In this document: positions 1 to 6,916 of the stretch, one piece after another
Numbering within the stretch: position 1 is the first letter of the stretch
Layout: every line of letters begins with the position of its first letter
NCBI GenBank assembly: GCA_964389475.1
Contig: CAYMFD010000098.1
Coordinates: forward strand, 1 to 14,616
Source of the DNA: CAYMFD01 sp964389475
Lineage (GTDB): Bacteria; Bacteroidota; Bacteroidia; Chitinophagales; Saprospiraceae
Reading direction: 5' to 3'
DNA length: 14,616 bases
Position numbers and translations under genes: made by a program
Notes under the pieces: model-generated
The model's input: only the letters and a program-made list of their open reading frames with translations
What the model was told of the DNA's origin: nothing
The model's database searches: none

Positions 1-663
1 GTGCTGCATGAGGTCTCTCACCAGTCGTAGCGAGACGTCATAGGCATACTCGTCCTCGCACAGTGTCTTGGGGCAGTCGGTACACATGGCGCCAGGGTCC
101 GGCCCACCATGACCACTCACCACATAGTAGACATGGCCTTTTAGCTTTTGGTCGTGGATCTTGACCTTGGCATACTTCTCACCGAAGAGGGGCACGTTGA
201 GGTAGTCCCCATTAAAATCCGTGAACTCTGCCTCCTCCTGTGTACCCGTGGCCACCTCGTAGCAGTGTATGCCGCTGTAGGGTACCCAGAGTAGCTTGCT
301 GTCTCTAAAGTGTGTCTTGCGCAGTCCTTTGGCCAGGATAGTTTCGTTGTATTTCTGTATCGATACGGCTCGGTCCCACTCGTCTATACCTATGGTAGAT
401 CGTATGCTCTTGCCATTGTACGGATAGATGTAGATGGGGAGCTTGTAGGTTTTGTCGGCTAGTAGGTGGCTAGTGGGTTTGAGCTTGTTGATCTCATAAA
501 ACTTTGCTAGATCGCAGGCTGATTCTGTTAGGTGGTAGCGCTTCATCAGTGTGAGGATGCCGTCTCCCTCCTTGGCGGTTGCCGTATGCCAGTCTTCGTC
601 CTGTGCTGTCGCTAGGCATACGCCGAGACATAGTAACAAGGTGTAGAGTTGTTTACTTGACAT
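1..663 (-). CDS. Secreted LysM-containing N-acetylmuramoyl-L-alanine amidase (Amidase_3), partial
   Basis: The reading frame opens with ATG at 663-661 and stays open for 221 codons to the window edge, so the C-terminal part is missing. Residues 1-20 form a signal peptide ending ATA before Gln21. Residues about 26-80 resemble a LysM peptidoglycan-binding module (KEGDGILTLMKRY, then a LADKTYKLPIY end), and residues about 84-129 look like a second degenerate copy ending LLWVPY. From about residue 177 the zinc amidase fold begins: YYVVSGHGGPDPGA supplies the first zinc ligand (His185), and the LCEDEYAYDV stretch supplies the expected glutamate ligand (probably Glu205). The family cleaves the amide bond between N-acetylmuramic acid and the stem peptide, in the periplasm, during cell separation or wall turnover. 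The second histidine ligand and catalytic glutamate lie beyond the window. Three cysteines (194, 197, 202) lie between the zinc ligands. Family assignment is firm; the specific role is not known. Confidence 0.85.
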   Translation of the reverse strand, partial: MSSKQLYTLLLCLGVCLATAQDEDWHTATAKEGDGILTLMKRYHLTESACDLAKFYEINKLKPTSHLLADKTYKLPIYIYPYNGKSIRSTIGIDEWDRAVSIQKYNETILAKGLRKTHFRDSKLLWVPYSGIHCYEVATGTQEEAEFTDFNGDYLNVPLFGEKYAKVKIHDQKLKGHVYYVVSGHGGPDPGAMCTDCPKTLCEDEYAYDVSLRLVRDLMQH

Positions 664-731
664 CGATATCGAGCTTTAGGTTTTCGTGTTTGAGATCCAT
701 TGATTATTTGCCATCAAACCAATTGATAATA

Positions 732-739
732 CGAAGATA
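732..739 (-). promoter_or_regulatory. Possible -7 element for the amidase gene
   Basis: On the minus strand TATCTTCG (739 to 732) differs at one base from the Bacteroidota consensus TAnnTTTG. It lies about 70 bases upstream of the amidase ATG in a very AT-rich stretch. No clear TTG was found at the -33 position, so this is a weak call. Confidence 0.3.
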
Positions 740-975
740 ATAAATTATGTTTTTTCGTAATATGTAAAGTGATCGATATTGACTTTTTAAGCTCCTGACA
801 GACGCTAGTCAGCTGGGTGGTACACTGCTAGGGACGGTTTGACTGGCTCTGTCTACTTGGTCTTGCATCCTCCTTAACGACGCATTAACGCTTATTTAGT
901 ATCCTCACAACAGTCTTGTACGCCATGCTCTCGTCTTTGATTTGTTGACTTCACTTTTATTGCCATGTCGTGCAG

Positions 976-1007
976 TTGCTATCCAAGATGGATATTTACT
1001 ACCTTTG
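976..1007 (+). promoter_or_regulatory. Bacteroidota-type promoter for the TPR protein gene
   Basis: TACCTTTG at 1000-1007 matches the -7 consensus TAnnTTTG exactly, and a TTG at 976-978 sits 21 bases upstream, in the expected -33 position for the Bacteroidota primary sigma factor. Transcription should start near 1013, giving a short leader of about 25 bases before the ATG at 1040. Confidence 0.7.
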
Positions 1008-1039
1008 CGGCTTGTTAAAAACACTTTGTAGATAATATT

Positions 1040-2314
1040 ATGAAACGAGTACTTCTAAGTTTTTTGAGTATTGCTTTGATCGCTAGTGCTGCCACGGCAC
1101 AGGATGGTAAGAAGCTTTTTAAGGCTGGACAAAAGGCCATTAACAAATACATCTCTGACCCTGTAGCTAATGCAGACGGTCTGGCAGAGGGGCTTAAGAG
1201 CCTAGAAGATGCATTTGGAGATGCTGAGTTCGCCGGTAATGCTAAGAATCTGATTAAGAAAGGTGAGCTACTTAATAGTATAGCGGATGCTGAGATGAAG
1301 ATGGTATTGCTAGATCCTGAGGCTAAGATCTCTAACCCTGATGTAGGTATGAAGGCTATGGAAGCTTTCAAAATGGCGATGAGCGATGAGAAGCAAAAGA
1401 AGAATGCCCTGAAAGGCCTAGCGTCTGTACAAGGGATACTTAACAATATTGCGATCAACTATTTTAGAGGTGACGACTATGCTAATGCATACAAGAACTA
1501 TGCGGCCACATTAGAACTGCACGATATGCTTGGCTCTAATGGTAAAGAATCGATCTTGACGGACGAGACCATCAATGACCAGAAGTTCTACGCTGCTGCG
1601 ACGGGCTACTTATCTGACAATGGTCCTGCTGTTATGCCATTACTAGAAGACTTATATAAGTCAGGCTACCAAGATGCACTAGTTTACGAGGCGTTATATA
1701 GTACTAAGAAAGAGAGTGATCCAGAAGGTGCCCTAGCTGCACTGGAGGCGGGCCGTAAGGCGCTGCCAGACGATAGCCAACTACTATTTGCTGAGATCAA
1801 TCACTACCTCACAGCAGGTAACCTAGATGTACTGATCAAAAAGTTAGAGATGGCTAAGGAAAAAGAGCCAGAGAATACTTCAGTCGTCGTAACCATGGGT
1901 AGCGTTTATGACCAGCTCAACCAGCAGGAGAGAGAGGCTGGTAATATTGACAAGGCAGAAGAGTACTTCGGCAAAGCCAAAGAGGCCTATGAGGATGTTC
2001 TAGCTATTGATGGTACTAACTTCGATGCGCAGTACAGCCTAGGAGCTCTTTACTACAATAAAGCAGCCTCTATGACATCGACTATCAACGAACTGTCAAA
2101 CGACTTTACACCGGCTGGTACCAAGAAGTACAACGACCTTAAGTCACAGATGGACGGTTACTTCCAGGAGGCACTACCTTTCTTCGAGAAGGCAGAAACG
2201 ATGAATCCTGAGGATGCTAACACACTAGTGGCACTCAAGGAGATTGCTGCTCGTAACAATGATTTCGAGAAGGCAGAGGCTTACAAAAAGCGCATCGAAG
2301 CACTACAGAACTAG
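1040..2314 (+). CDS. Secreted tetratricopeptide-repeat (TPR) protein
   Basis: The 424-residue product starts with a typical signal peptide (residues 1-20, ending ATA before Gln21), so it is exported to the periplasm or outer membrane face. The rest is almost entirely helical and rich in Ala, Glu and Lys. TPR-like helix pairs are clearest at about residues 145-160 (YANAYKNYAATLEL), 278-330 (KAEEYFGKAKEAYEDVLAID, then a YSLGALYYNKA helix) and 388-420 (FEKAEAYKKRIEAL). TPR proteins act as scaffolds that hold partner proteins; nothing here indicates an enzyme. The gene is monocistronic: its own promoter lies upstream and a strong terminator follows 22 bases after the TAG stop. Secreted TPR proteins of this kind are widespread in Bacteroidota and mostly uncharacterised, so the partner cannot be named. 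Confidence 0.85.
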   Translation: MKRVLLSFLSIALIASAATAQDGKKLFKAGQKAINKYISDPVANADGLAEGLKSLEDAFGDAEFAGNAKNLIKKGELLNSIADAEMKMVLLDPEAKISNPDVGMKAMEAFKMAMSDEKQKKNALKGLASVQGILNNIAINYFRGDDYANAYKNYAATLELHDMLGSNGKESILTDETINDQKFYAAATGYLSDNGPAVMPLLEDLYKSGYQDALVYEALYSTKKESDPEGALAALEAGRKALPDDSQLLFAEINHYLTAGNLDVLIKKLEMAKEKEPENTSVVVTMGSVYDQLNQQEREAGNIDKAEEYFGKAKEAYEDVLAIDGTNFDAQYSLGALYYNKAASMTSTINELSNDFTPAGTKKYNDLKSQMDGYFQEALPFFEKAETMNPEDANTLVALKEIAARNNDFEKAEAYKKRIEALQN

Positions 2315-2336
2315 GATAGAGTATCCGAGATATATG

Positions 2337-2373
2337 AAGCGGTTGTCAGCGAGAGTTGGCAGCCGCTTTTTTT
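2337..2373 (+). terminator. Intrinsic terminator of the TPR gene
   Basis: AAGCGGTTGTCA (2337-2348) pairs with TGGCAGCCGCTT (2357-2368) in a 12-bp stem with two G-U pairs, around the 8-base loop GCGAGAGT. A run of seven T residues (2367-2373) follows on the plus strand. It lies 22 bases after the stop codon. The opposite strand lacks a comparable T-run, so it probably acts in one direction only. Confidence 0.9.
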
Positions 2374-2614
2374 CATGCTTTAAACGCTTTGTTTCATAGG
2401 GGTTTCAATGAATTTGAGAGCTTGTAGGTTGATGTGAAAGCACGGTCTGGGAATCTTATTGGTGCTTGCTAGTAGTTCCTAACACTCTGTGCTGTAGAGA
2501 AATAAGAACAATTCTGACACAACTCTAGATCGCTCTTGACTTTGGTGAATCGTCGTAATTGATTTGGGACCTATGCAATGCGGGTAGACTCGCAGCAGTG
2601 CTAACCAATGTCTA

Positions 2615-3589
2615 TCAAATATTATAAAGAGGGTAATCACTAGCCTCACAAAATGCTAGTGCCTGCTCCTCTGCATAGGTCCATGGACTGCTAGGCTGCA
2701 TAAACCCTACATGGCCACCTCGCTTGGTTAACAATAAATGAAAGGCTTTAGACCGCTCTGCTATATCGACTGGATAGCACCTATCGCCCAAGAAAGGATC
2801 GTCTGCAGCGTTGATCATCAGGAGCGGTCTACGGGCGGCATGTAGGTAGGGTAGGCTGCTACAGCGCTGATAGTAGTCTGCAGCGTCGTCAAAGCCATGG
2901 AGGGGTGCCGTCAGTACATCGTCGAAAGCCACTAATGTCTTAACACTGTCTATAGCGTCTGCTGATAGGAGCTCGGGGAACTGCTCTGCCTTGGCGAGCC
3001 CCTTGTCTTTAAGCGTACGGAGAAATCCGATGGTGTAGATGTAGTTGCTCCACTTGGCGAGCTGCTCGGCACTGTCGGCCAGGTCTGTCGGTACTGATAT
3101 AGCGACGGCACGCTTGATTTCATCGGGCAAGACATGCTCACCGTCACAGATATACCTGCTCACTTGATTGCCGCCTAGGCTGTATCCTAGGAGGTAGATG
3201 GCTTCGTAATCTGAGGCGTAGGTACTACACAGGTAGGAGAGGTCACCAGTAAAGCCGCTGTGGTACATGGTGGTGGTACGGTTGAGTTCTCCACTGCAGG
3301 AGCGGTGGTTCATCGCCAGTACGTCGTAGCCTGCCTTGTGAAATAGTGTGGCAGCAGAGCGAATGTATTGGCTGTCGCTAGAGCCCTCTAGACCATGATC
3401 GATGATGATGAGTCGGCGATGACCGTCCTTTAACCAGTCTATGTCGATAAAGTCATCGTCTGGGGTTGTGAGTCGTACTCGCTCATAGTCGGGCAGGTCT
3501 GGCCGCCTCGTAAAGTAGGGTAGCAGAGAACTGACCTGACCAGATAAAGACCACCATGGTCCTCGGTAGGTATCACTTAATACGGGCAT
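2615..3589 (-). CDS. YheT-family alpha/beta hydrolase (ABHD1/3-like)
   Basis: This 324-residue protein has the YheT/COG0429 layout. There is an oxyanion-side IDHGLEGSSDSQYIRS motif at residues 63-78, an MNHRSCSGE segment at 93-101, and the nucleophile elbow GYSLGGN with Ser137. The acid appears in INAADDPFLG (Asp263 or Asp264) and the catalytic histidine in RGGHVGF (His293). No signal peptide is seen, so it is probably cytoplasmic or membrane-peripheral. Related proteins include putative esterases and lipases; the bacterial substrate is not established. The start overlaps the end of the upstream phosphodiesterase gene by 17 bases (3573-3589), which argues for translational coupling as the last gene of the operon. 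It ends in TGA. No clear terminator follows. Confidence 0.85.
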   Translation of the reverse strand: MPVLSDTYRGPWWSLSGQVSSLLPYFTRRPDLPDYERVRLTTPDDDFIDIDWLKDGHRRLIIIDHGLEGSSDSQYIRSAATLFHKAGYDVLAMNHRSCSGELNRTTTMYHSGFTGDLSYLCSTYASDYEAIYLLGYSLGGNQVSRYICDGEHVLPDEIKRAVAISVPTDLADSAEQLAKWSNYIYTIGFLRTLKDKGLAKAEQFPELLSADAIDSVKTLVAFDDVLTAPLHGFDDAADYYQRCSSLPYLHAARRPLLMINAADDPFLGDRCYPVDIAERSKAFHLLLTKRGGHVGFMQPSSPWTYAEEQALAFCEASDYPLYNI

Positions 3590-4463
3590 ATGCCGGGTCG
3601 TTGTCTATCACCTGTGCTAGTCTGTCTGGATAGTCTGTAATGATCCCATCTACACCCATCTCCAGTAGTTTAAGCATATCTACGATTTCATTCACTGTCC
3701 AAGGTATTAGCTGCATGTTTTTGGTACTACATACATTGAGGACCTCCTCATCGATCACTTGGTAGTAGGGGCTGTATATCTCTGGTGTGAATCCTAGTAT
3801 GCTCAAGTTGTCAACGATGCTATTCCTGTTTTCGATAAGGTAGGCTAGCTTGATGTCAGGATACTCGTGATGGATATACTGCAAGGTCTCGACGTCAAAA
3901 GACTGGATGGTCGTTCTGTCCATAATGCCGAGATGTCTACACTGATCGACGACCAACTGTGCATAGGCCTCTAGTGTGGGGTGGTAGACACTGTCGTAGG
4001 CCGGCTTGCGCTTGATTTCGATATTGTAGTAAGGACGGTAGTCTCGTTCTTGTTCTACGGCCGTGACGACATCTTCAAGCGTAGGCTTTACAGCCGTAGT
4101 TTTTACTTGATCAGGAAATCGCGTATGAGCCCGCAGACCGACGTCGTACTGCTGTATCTCGCTGTAGGTCATCAGAAACATGTTGTGCGAGAGCTCCTCC
4201 TCCTTGCTGATGAGATGGCCGTCAGGTGCCGTGCTTATCTCATGCGAAAAGAAGGGCTCGTGGCTCAAGACGACCTGCGAGTCAGCGCTTATGACGACAT
4301 CCATCTCAAGAGTTGTCATACCTAGGTCTAGGGCCTTGACCATACCTTCGACAGTGTTCTCTGGTAGTAATCCTCTCGCTCCACGGTGCCCCTGCAAGTC
4401 AATCTGCCGAGGCGAGGGTGTGCAACCCGCCATCAGCAGTAGTGTCGGTATGACTAGACGCAT
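3573..4463 (-). CDS. Glycerophosphodiester phosphodiesterase, lipoprotein
   Basis: The 296-residue product begins with a lipoprotein signal whose lipobox LMAGC places the lipidated cysteine at residue 14, so it is anchored in the periplasm-facing envelope. The GDPD TIM-barrel follows: GHRGARGLLPENT (catalytic His26, Arg27), LEMDVVIS (metal ligands Glu53 and Asp55), LSHEP (catalytic His68), NIEIK (Glu149, Lys151), QSFD, PWTVN and GVDGIITDYP near the end. All expected active-site residues are present. The family hydrolyses deacylated phospholipid head groups to sn-glycerol 3-phosphate and an alcohol, in a metal-dependent reaction. The ATG abuts the TAG stop of the outer-membrane protein gene with no spacer, and its own end overlaps the YheT-like gene, so all three are probably coupled. 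Substrate specificity is unknown. Confidence 0.9.
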   Translation of the reverse strand: MRLVIPTLLLMAGCTPSPRQIDLQGHRGARGLLPENTVEGMVKALDLGMTTLEMDVVISADSQVVLSHEPFFSHEISTAPDGHLISKEEELSHNMFLMTYSEIQQYDVGLRAHTRFPDQVKTTAVKPTLEDVVTAVEQERDYRPYYNIEIKRKPAYDSVYHPTLEAYAQLVVDQCRHLGIMDRTTIQSFDVETLQYIHHEYPDIKLAYLIENRNSIVDNLSILGFTPEIYSPYYQVIDEEVLNVCSTKNMQLIPWTVNEIVDMLKLLEMGVDGIITDYPDRLAQVIDNDPAYARIK

Positions 4464-4892
4464 CTAGAAGAAGTAGCCAGCCGTAAATACGAAGTCTTCA
4501 AAGTTGTCGACCATGTACTTAGGCTCGAAGTAGATAGCACCACTCTCCGTCTTGACCTGTAGGCTGAGACCTAGGTTAAAGCCTATGTTATTGTCCGTAC
4601 CCGCCAAGTAGCTGATACCAGCAAATGGGCTAAATGTCACGGCATCACCAATGACTAGCAGGTTGTAGTGTAGGTCTGCATCGATCGCATAGTCGGCATC
4701 ATTGCTAAAGAAATAGGTGAAGGATGGGCTGATGTCGAGTTTCTCAGAGATACCCACTAGCGCATTGGCCTGTAGACCAAAAGTGCCATCAAAGCCGGGT
4801 GTATACTGGGCTCCTACACCTATGGCTACTTGAGCTTGTGTCGAGCCTATCAGTCCTGTAACTAGGACGAGAGCGGTAATTAGTTTTTTCAT
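4464..4892 (-). CDS. Small 8-stranded outer-membrane beta-barrel protein
   Basis: The 142-residue precursor has a signal peptide (residues 1-20, ending TQA before Gln21). The mature part of about 122 residues consists of alternating polar/hydrophobic stretches that I can divide into eight strands, for example VAIGVGAQYTP, FGLQANALVGI, DISPSFTYFF, TFSPFAGISYLA and the final FVFTAGYFF. The C-terminal aromatic residue is the usual signal for the Bam assembly machinery. This fits a small OmpA/OmpW-like porin-family barrel with very short loops. It is too short to have a periplasmic domain. It follows the transporter gene by 44 bases without a visible terminator and abuts the phosphodiesterase gene directly (TAG then ATG). 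Its ligand, if any, cannot be inferred. Confidence 0.75.
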   Translation of the reverse strand: MKKLITALVLVTGLIGSTQAQVAIGVGAQYTPGFDGTFGLQANALVGISEKLDISPSFTYFFSNDADYAIDADLHYNLLVIGDAVTFSPFAGISYLAGTDNNIGFNLGLSLQVKTESGAIYFEPKYMVDNFEDFVFTAGYFF

Positions 4893-4936
4893 AATTCTAT
4901 CGTTTAATGTTACTGCTTAAGGGGCTCTTTTCCACA

Positions 4937-6565
4937 CTAAGATAGTATAAGGAAGATGACCTGAGCATATATGATTTTAGTTATTAAAGCTATTGGGAAC
5001 ATAAGACTGTATCCGACTAGAGGTATCCTATTGCCTGCCCGCTGTAAGGCAAACTCCAAGATAGCCGGTTGGTTCGATACGAATCCTGTAAGTAGGCTAA
5101 AAGGTATTTTGATCAACTTGTACCCGATCCATAGGGTAAGCATAGCTGTCAGCATTGATATAATCGTGCCACTGATAAATACAAGTGAGCCATCGCCGCT
5201 CTGCAGCGTCTCGAAAAATGTAGAGCCAGACCGCAAGCCTATGACGGCAAGTAGCAGTATCAGGCCTATCTGCCGCAGCGTTACGTTAGTCGAGTAGGGC
5301 AGCGTCCACACGATCGGACCGGTACGATAGAGAGAGCCCAGTATGAGACCTACGATAAGCGGCCCACCTGCAAAGCCCAGCTTAAAGGTTACGCCACCAG
5401 GCAGGCTAAACTGCACAAGACCTAGCAGTAATCCAAGCGCTATGCCGAGACCAAAGCTAAAGAGGTTGACCTGACTAGACCGGTAATAACTGTCACCGAA
5501 GTAAGTAGACAAAGCCCGGAGGTCCTCTCTACGGGCGACGAAGCGTACCCGATCACCGAGCTCTAGTATCGTGTCGTTACTGGCTAGCATGTCGACGTCT
5601 CCACGCCGTATGCGAGTGACTACAGCATTGAACTTACTCTGCAAGTCTAGGGTGCTAAGGGGCACACCTACTACGTCTGGTCTACTGACGAATATCCGCC
5701 GTACATCGAAGATGCTGCGGTCCGTATCGAGCATGTTCTTACTCTTATGACCCAGTATCTCTATGACCTCGCCTAGTTCTTCTGCTGAGCCTACGACCAT
5801 GAGTTGGTCACCTTCTTGCAAGACGGTATCGTAGTTAGTCAGTTCTACATTGTCTTCCTTTTTGATCCGACCGAATTTTACATTCCAGTCATACGTCCTT
5901 AGCAAGTCACGGATAGAAGTGTCTGCTATGTCGGTGTTTTCGACGATCACCGTACAGCTGGTTAGCTGGTCTTCTAATGGGTACTGCTTTCTTAGCTTCT
6001 TTTTTTCGCCTTTGTAATCGACCTTGAGTAGCTTCTCCATCCATATGATACTCACTAGCGAGGCGATGACCCCCATAGGATAGGTGAATGAGTAGGCTAC
6101 TACAGCACCTTGGATCTGGTCGCTGATATCGCCCGTCGCTTGCTGTGTAGCACGGTCTAGGACACCGGCCAGCGCAGGAGTATTGGTCGTAGAGCCTGTA
6201 TAGATTCCCGCCGTTGTGAGTGCATCAAAGTCAAAGAGGAAGTGGAGCAATACGGCTAGACCACCACTCAGGGTTAGCATGAGCAGGACAAATAGGATAT
6301 CTCGCGTACCATTCTGTCTAAAGCTATCAAAAAACGCCTTGCCACTTGCTAGACCTATCGAGTAGACGAAGAAGACTAGCCCTAGCTGAAAGATCACCTC
6401 AGGCGCCTCTAGTCTAGGGTCTAGAGCACCAAAGCATAATCCTACGAATAGCACCGCAGCAACACCTAGGCGACTACCCAGTATCTTGAAACTCCCCACC
6501 AAGTAACCCACGGCCGCCACGACGAATATGGACAGTAGGGGGTTGTTGACCAGTAGATTGATCAT
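4937..6565 (-). CDS. AspT/YidE/YbjL-family membrane transporter with two RCK_C domains
   Basis: Using the ATG at 6565-6563 the protein has 542 residues, matching the 540-560 typical of the family. It has an N-terminal membrane half (about residues 5-175, with the family-typical GSTTNTPALAGV at 124-135), two cytoplasmic TrkA_C/RCK_C domains (about 200-272 and 285-357, each ending in an EGDQLMVVG or LGDRVRFVA strand), and a C-terminal membrane half (about 366-542). The family includes the aspartate-alanine exchanger AspT; YidE and YbjL substrates are not known, so substrate and ion coupling stay open. A longer frame could begin with TTG at 6586-6584, but that TTG is the end of the TACCTTTG promoter, so the ATG is preferred. 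It is the first gene of a leftward operon with an outer-membrane barrel, a phosphodiesterase and a hydrolase. Confidence 0.88.
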   Translation of the reverse strand: MINLLVNNPLLSIFVVAAVGYLVGSFKILGSRLGVAAVLFVGLCFGALDPRLEAPEVIFQLGLVFFVYSIGLASGKAFFDSFRQNGTRDILFVLLMLTLSGGLAVLLHFLFDFDALTTAGIYTGSTTNTPALAGVLDRATQQATGDISDQIQGAVVAYSFTYPMGVIASLVSIIWMEKLLKVDYKGEKKKLRKQYPLEDQLTSCTVIVENTDIADTSIRDLLRTYDWNVKFGRIKKEDNVELTNYDTVLQEGDQLMVVGSAEELGEVIEILGHKSKNMLDTDRSIFDVRRIFVSRPDVVGVPLSTLDLQSKFNAVVTRIRRGDVDMLASNDTILELGDRVRFVARREDLRALSTYFGDSYYRSSQVNLFSFGLGIALGLLLGLVQFSLPGGVTFKLGFAGGPLIVGLILGSLYRTGPIVWTLPYSTNVTLRQIGLILLLAVIGLRSGSTFFETLQSGDGSLVFISGTIISMLTAMLTLWIGYKLIKIPFSLLTGFVSNQPAILEFALQRAGNRIPLVGYSLMFPIALITKIIYAQVIFLILS

Positions 6566-6583
6566 TATGTTCAATTTGAATGA

Positions 6584-6591
6584 CAAAGGTA
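6584..6591 (-). promoter_or_regulatory. -7 promoter element of the transporter operon
   Basis: On the minus strand TACCTTTG (6591 to 6584) matches TAnnTTTG exactly. The transcript should start near 6578, giving a leader of only about 12 bases before the ATG at 6565. The -33 box is not obvious (a TTA lies about 20 bases upstream). This element fixes the gene start by excluding the upstream TTG. Confidence 0.65.
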
Positions 6592-6706
6592 CATTCGCCT
6601 CATCGACATAACCCCAGTTGGGCAGGTTATATGTGGATTAATTGTAATAAGGGCCCCTCTATGTCAATCGCCTTAGGCAACTGAAAGAAATCTTCTTAGT
6701 CAAAAC

Positions 6707-6719
6707 ACCTTGTCAAGGT
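6707..6719. promoter_or_regulatory. Palindrome, possible operator
   Basis: ACCTTG-T-CAAGGT is a perfect inverted repeat of 6 bases around one central base. It lies about 120 bases upstream of the transporter start and 200 bases upstream of the receptor start, so a dimeric regulator bound here could affect either gene. No regulator gene is nearby and the repeat could be chance. Confidence 0.3.
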
Positions 6720-6883
6720 ATGTGAAATAGCGGTAGTTCATACTGTTTTTAAAACTATGGGGTCATTGTAAATCGCTGTAAGTCATAAGTTTGTAATTAT
6801 TTTATTTATATGTTTTAAATTAGAATCAGCAACCTAGCTTCCCTGAGTTAATTGCCCGCACCTGCAGTTGCCGAATAATTCGA

Positions 6884-6891
6884 CATCTTTG
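6884..6891 (+). promoter_or_regulatory. Possible -7 element of the TonB-dependent receptor gene
   Basis: CATCTTTG differs from TAnnTTTG only at the first base and lies 25 bases before the ATG at 6917. The same octamer occurs upstream of oadG on the other strand. The -33 TTG is not at the usual distance, so the call is moderate. Confidence 0.4.
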
Positions 6892-6916
6892 GAAAGTTAA
6901 GTAAACATCATTTCTT

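Larger units (their letters stand above)
664..1039. other. Divergent intergenic region between amidase and TPR genes
   Basis: This 376-base stretch separates two divergently transcribed genes and should hold both promoters. The left third (about 664-790) is AT-rich and contains the candidate minus-strand promoter. The octamer ATCGATAT occurs at 662-669 and again at 772-779. A short hairpin (CTGAC at 795-799 pairing with GTCAG at 808-812) is visible. The right end carries a good plus-strand promoter at 976-1007. No convincing small gene or RNA was seen in it. Confidence 0.6.
6587..6916. other. Divergent intergenic region between transporter operon and TonB-dependent receptor
   Basis: This stretch of about 330 bases holds the minus-strand promoter at 6591-6584, a candidate plus-strand promoter at 6884-6891, and a 13-base perfect palindrome at 6707-6719 between them. 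The stretch 6780-6835 is very AT-rich. No open frame longer than about ten codons with a plausible start was seen, and no RNA gene was recognised. Confidence 0.6.

Noticed and set aside
653..700. A 15-codon frame (ATG at 700, TAA at 655-653) overlapping the start of the amidase gene, as a possible leader peptide
   Set aside because: Short, no recognisable content, and no sign that it controls the amidase; chance is enough to explain it.
795..812. Short hairpin CTGAC/GTCAG in the left intergenic region as an operator or RNA
   Set aside because: Five base pairs only, far from both promoters; expected by chance.
1015..1458. 147-codon frame antisense to the TPR gene
   Set aside because: It mirrors the codon pattern of the real gene (Ser/Leu/Ala-rich shadow), has no domain, and the sense frame has a promoter, signal peptide and terminator.
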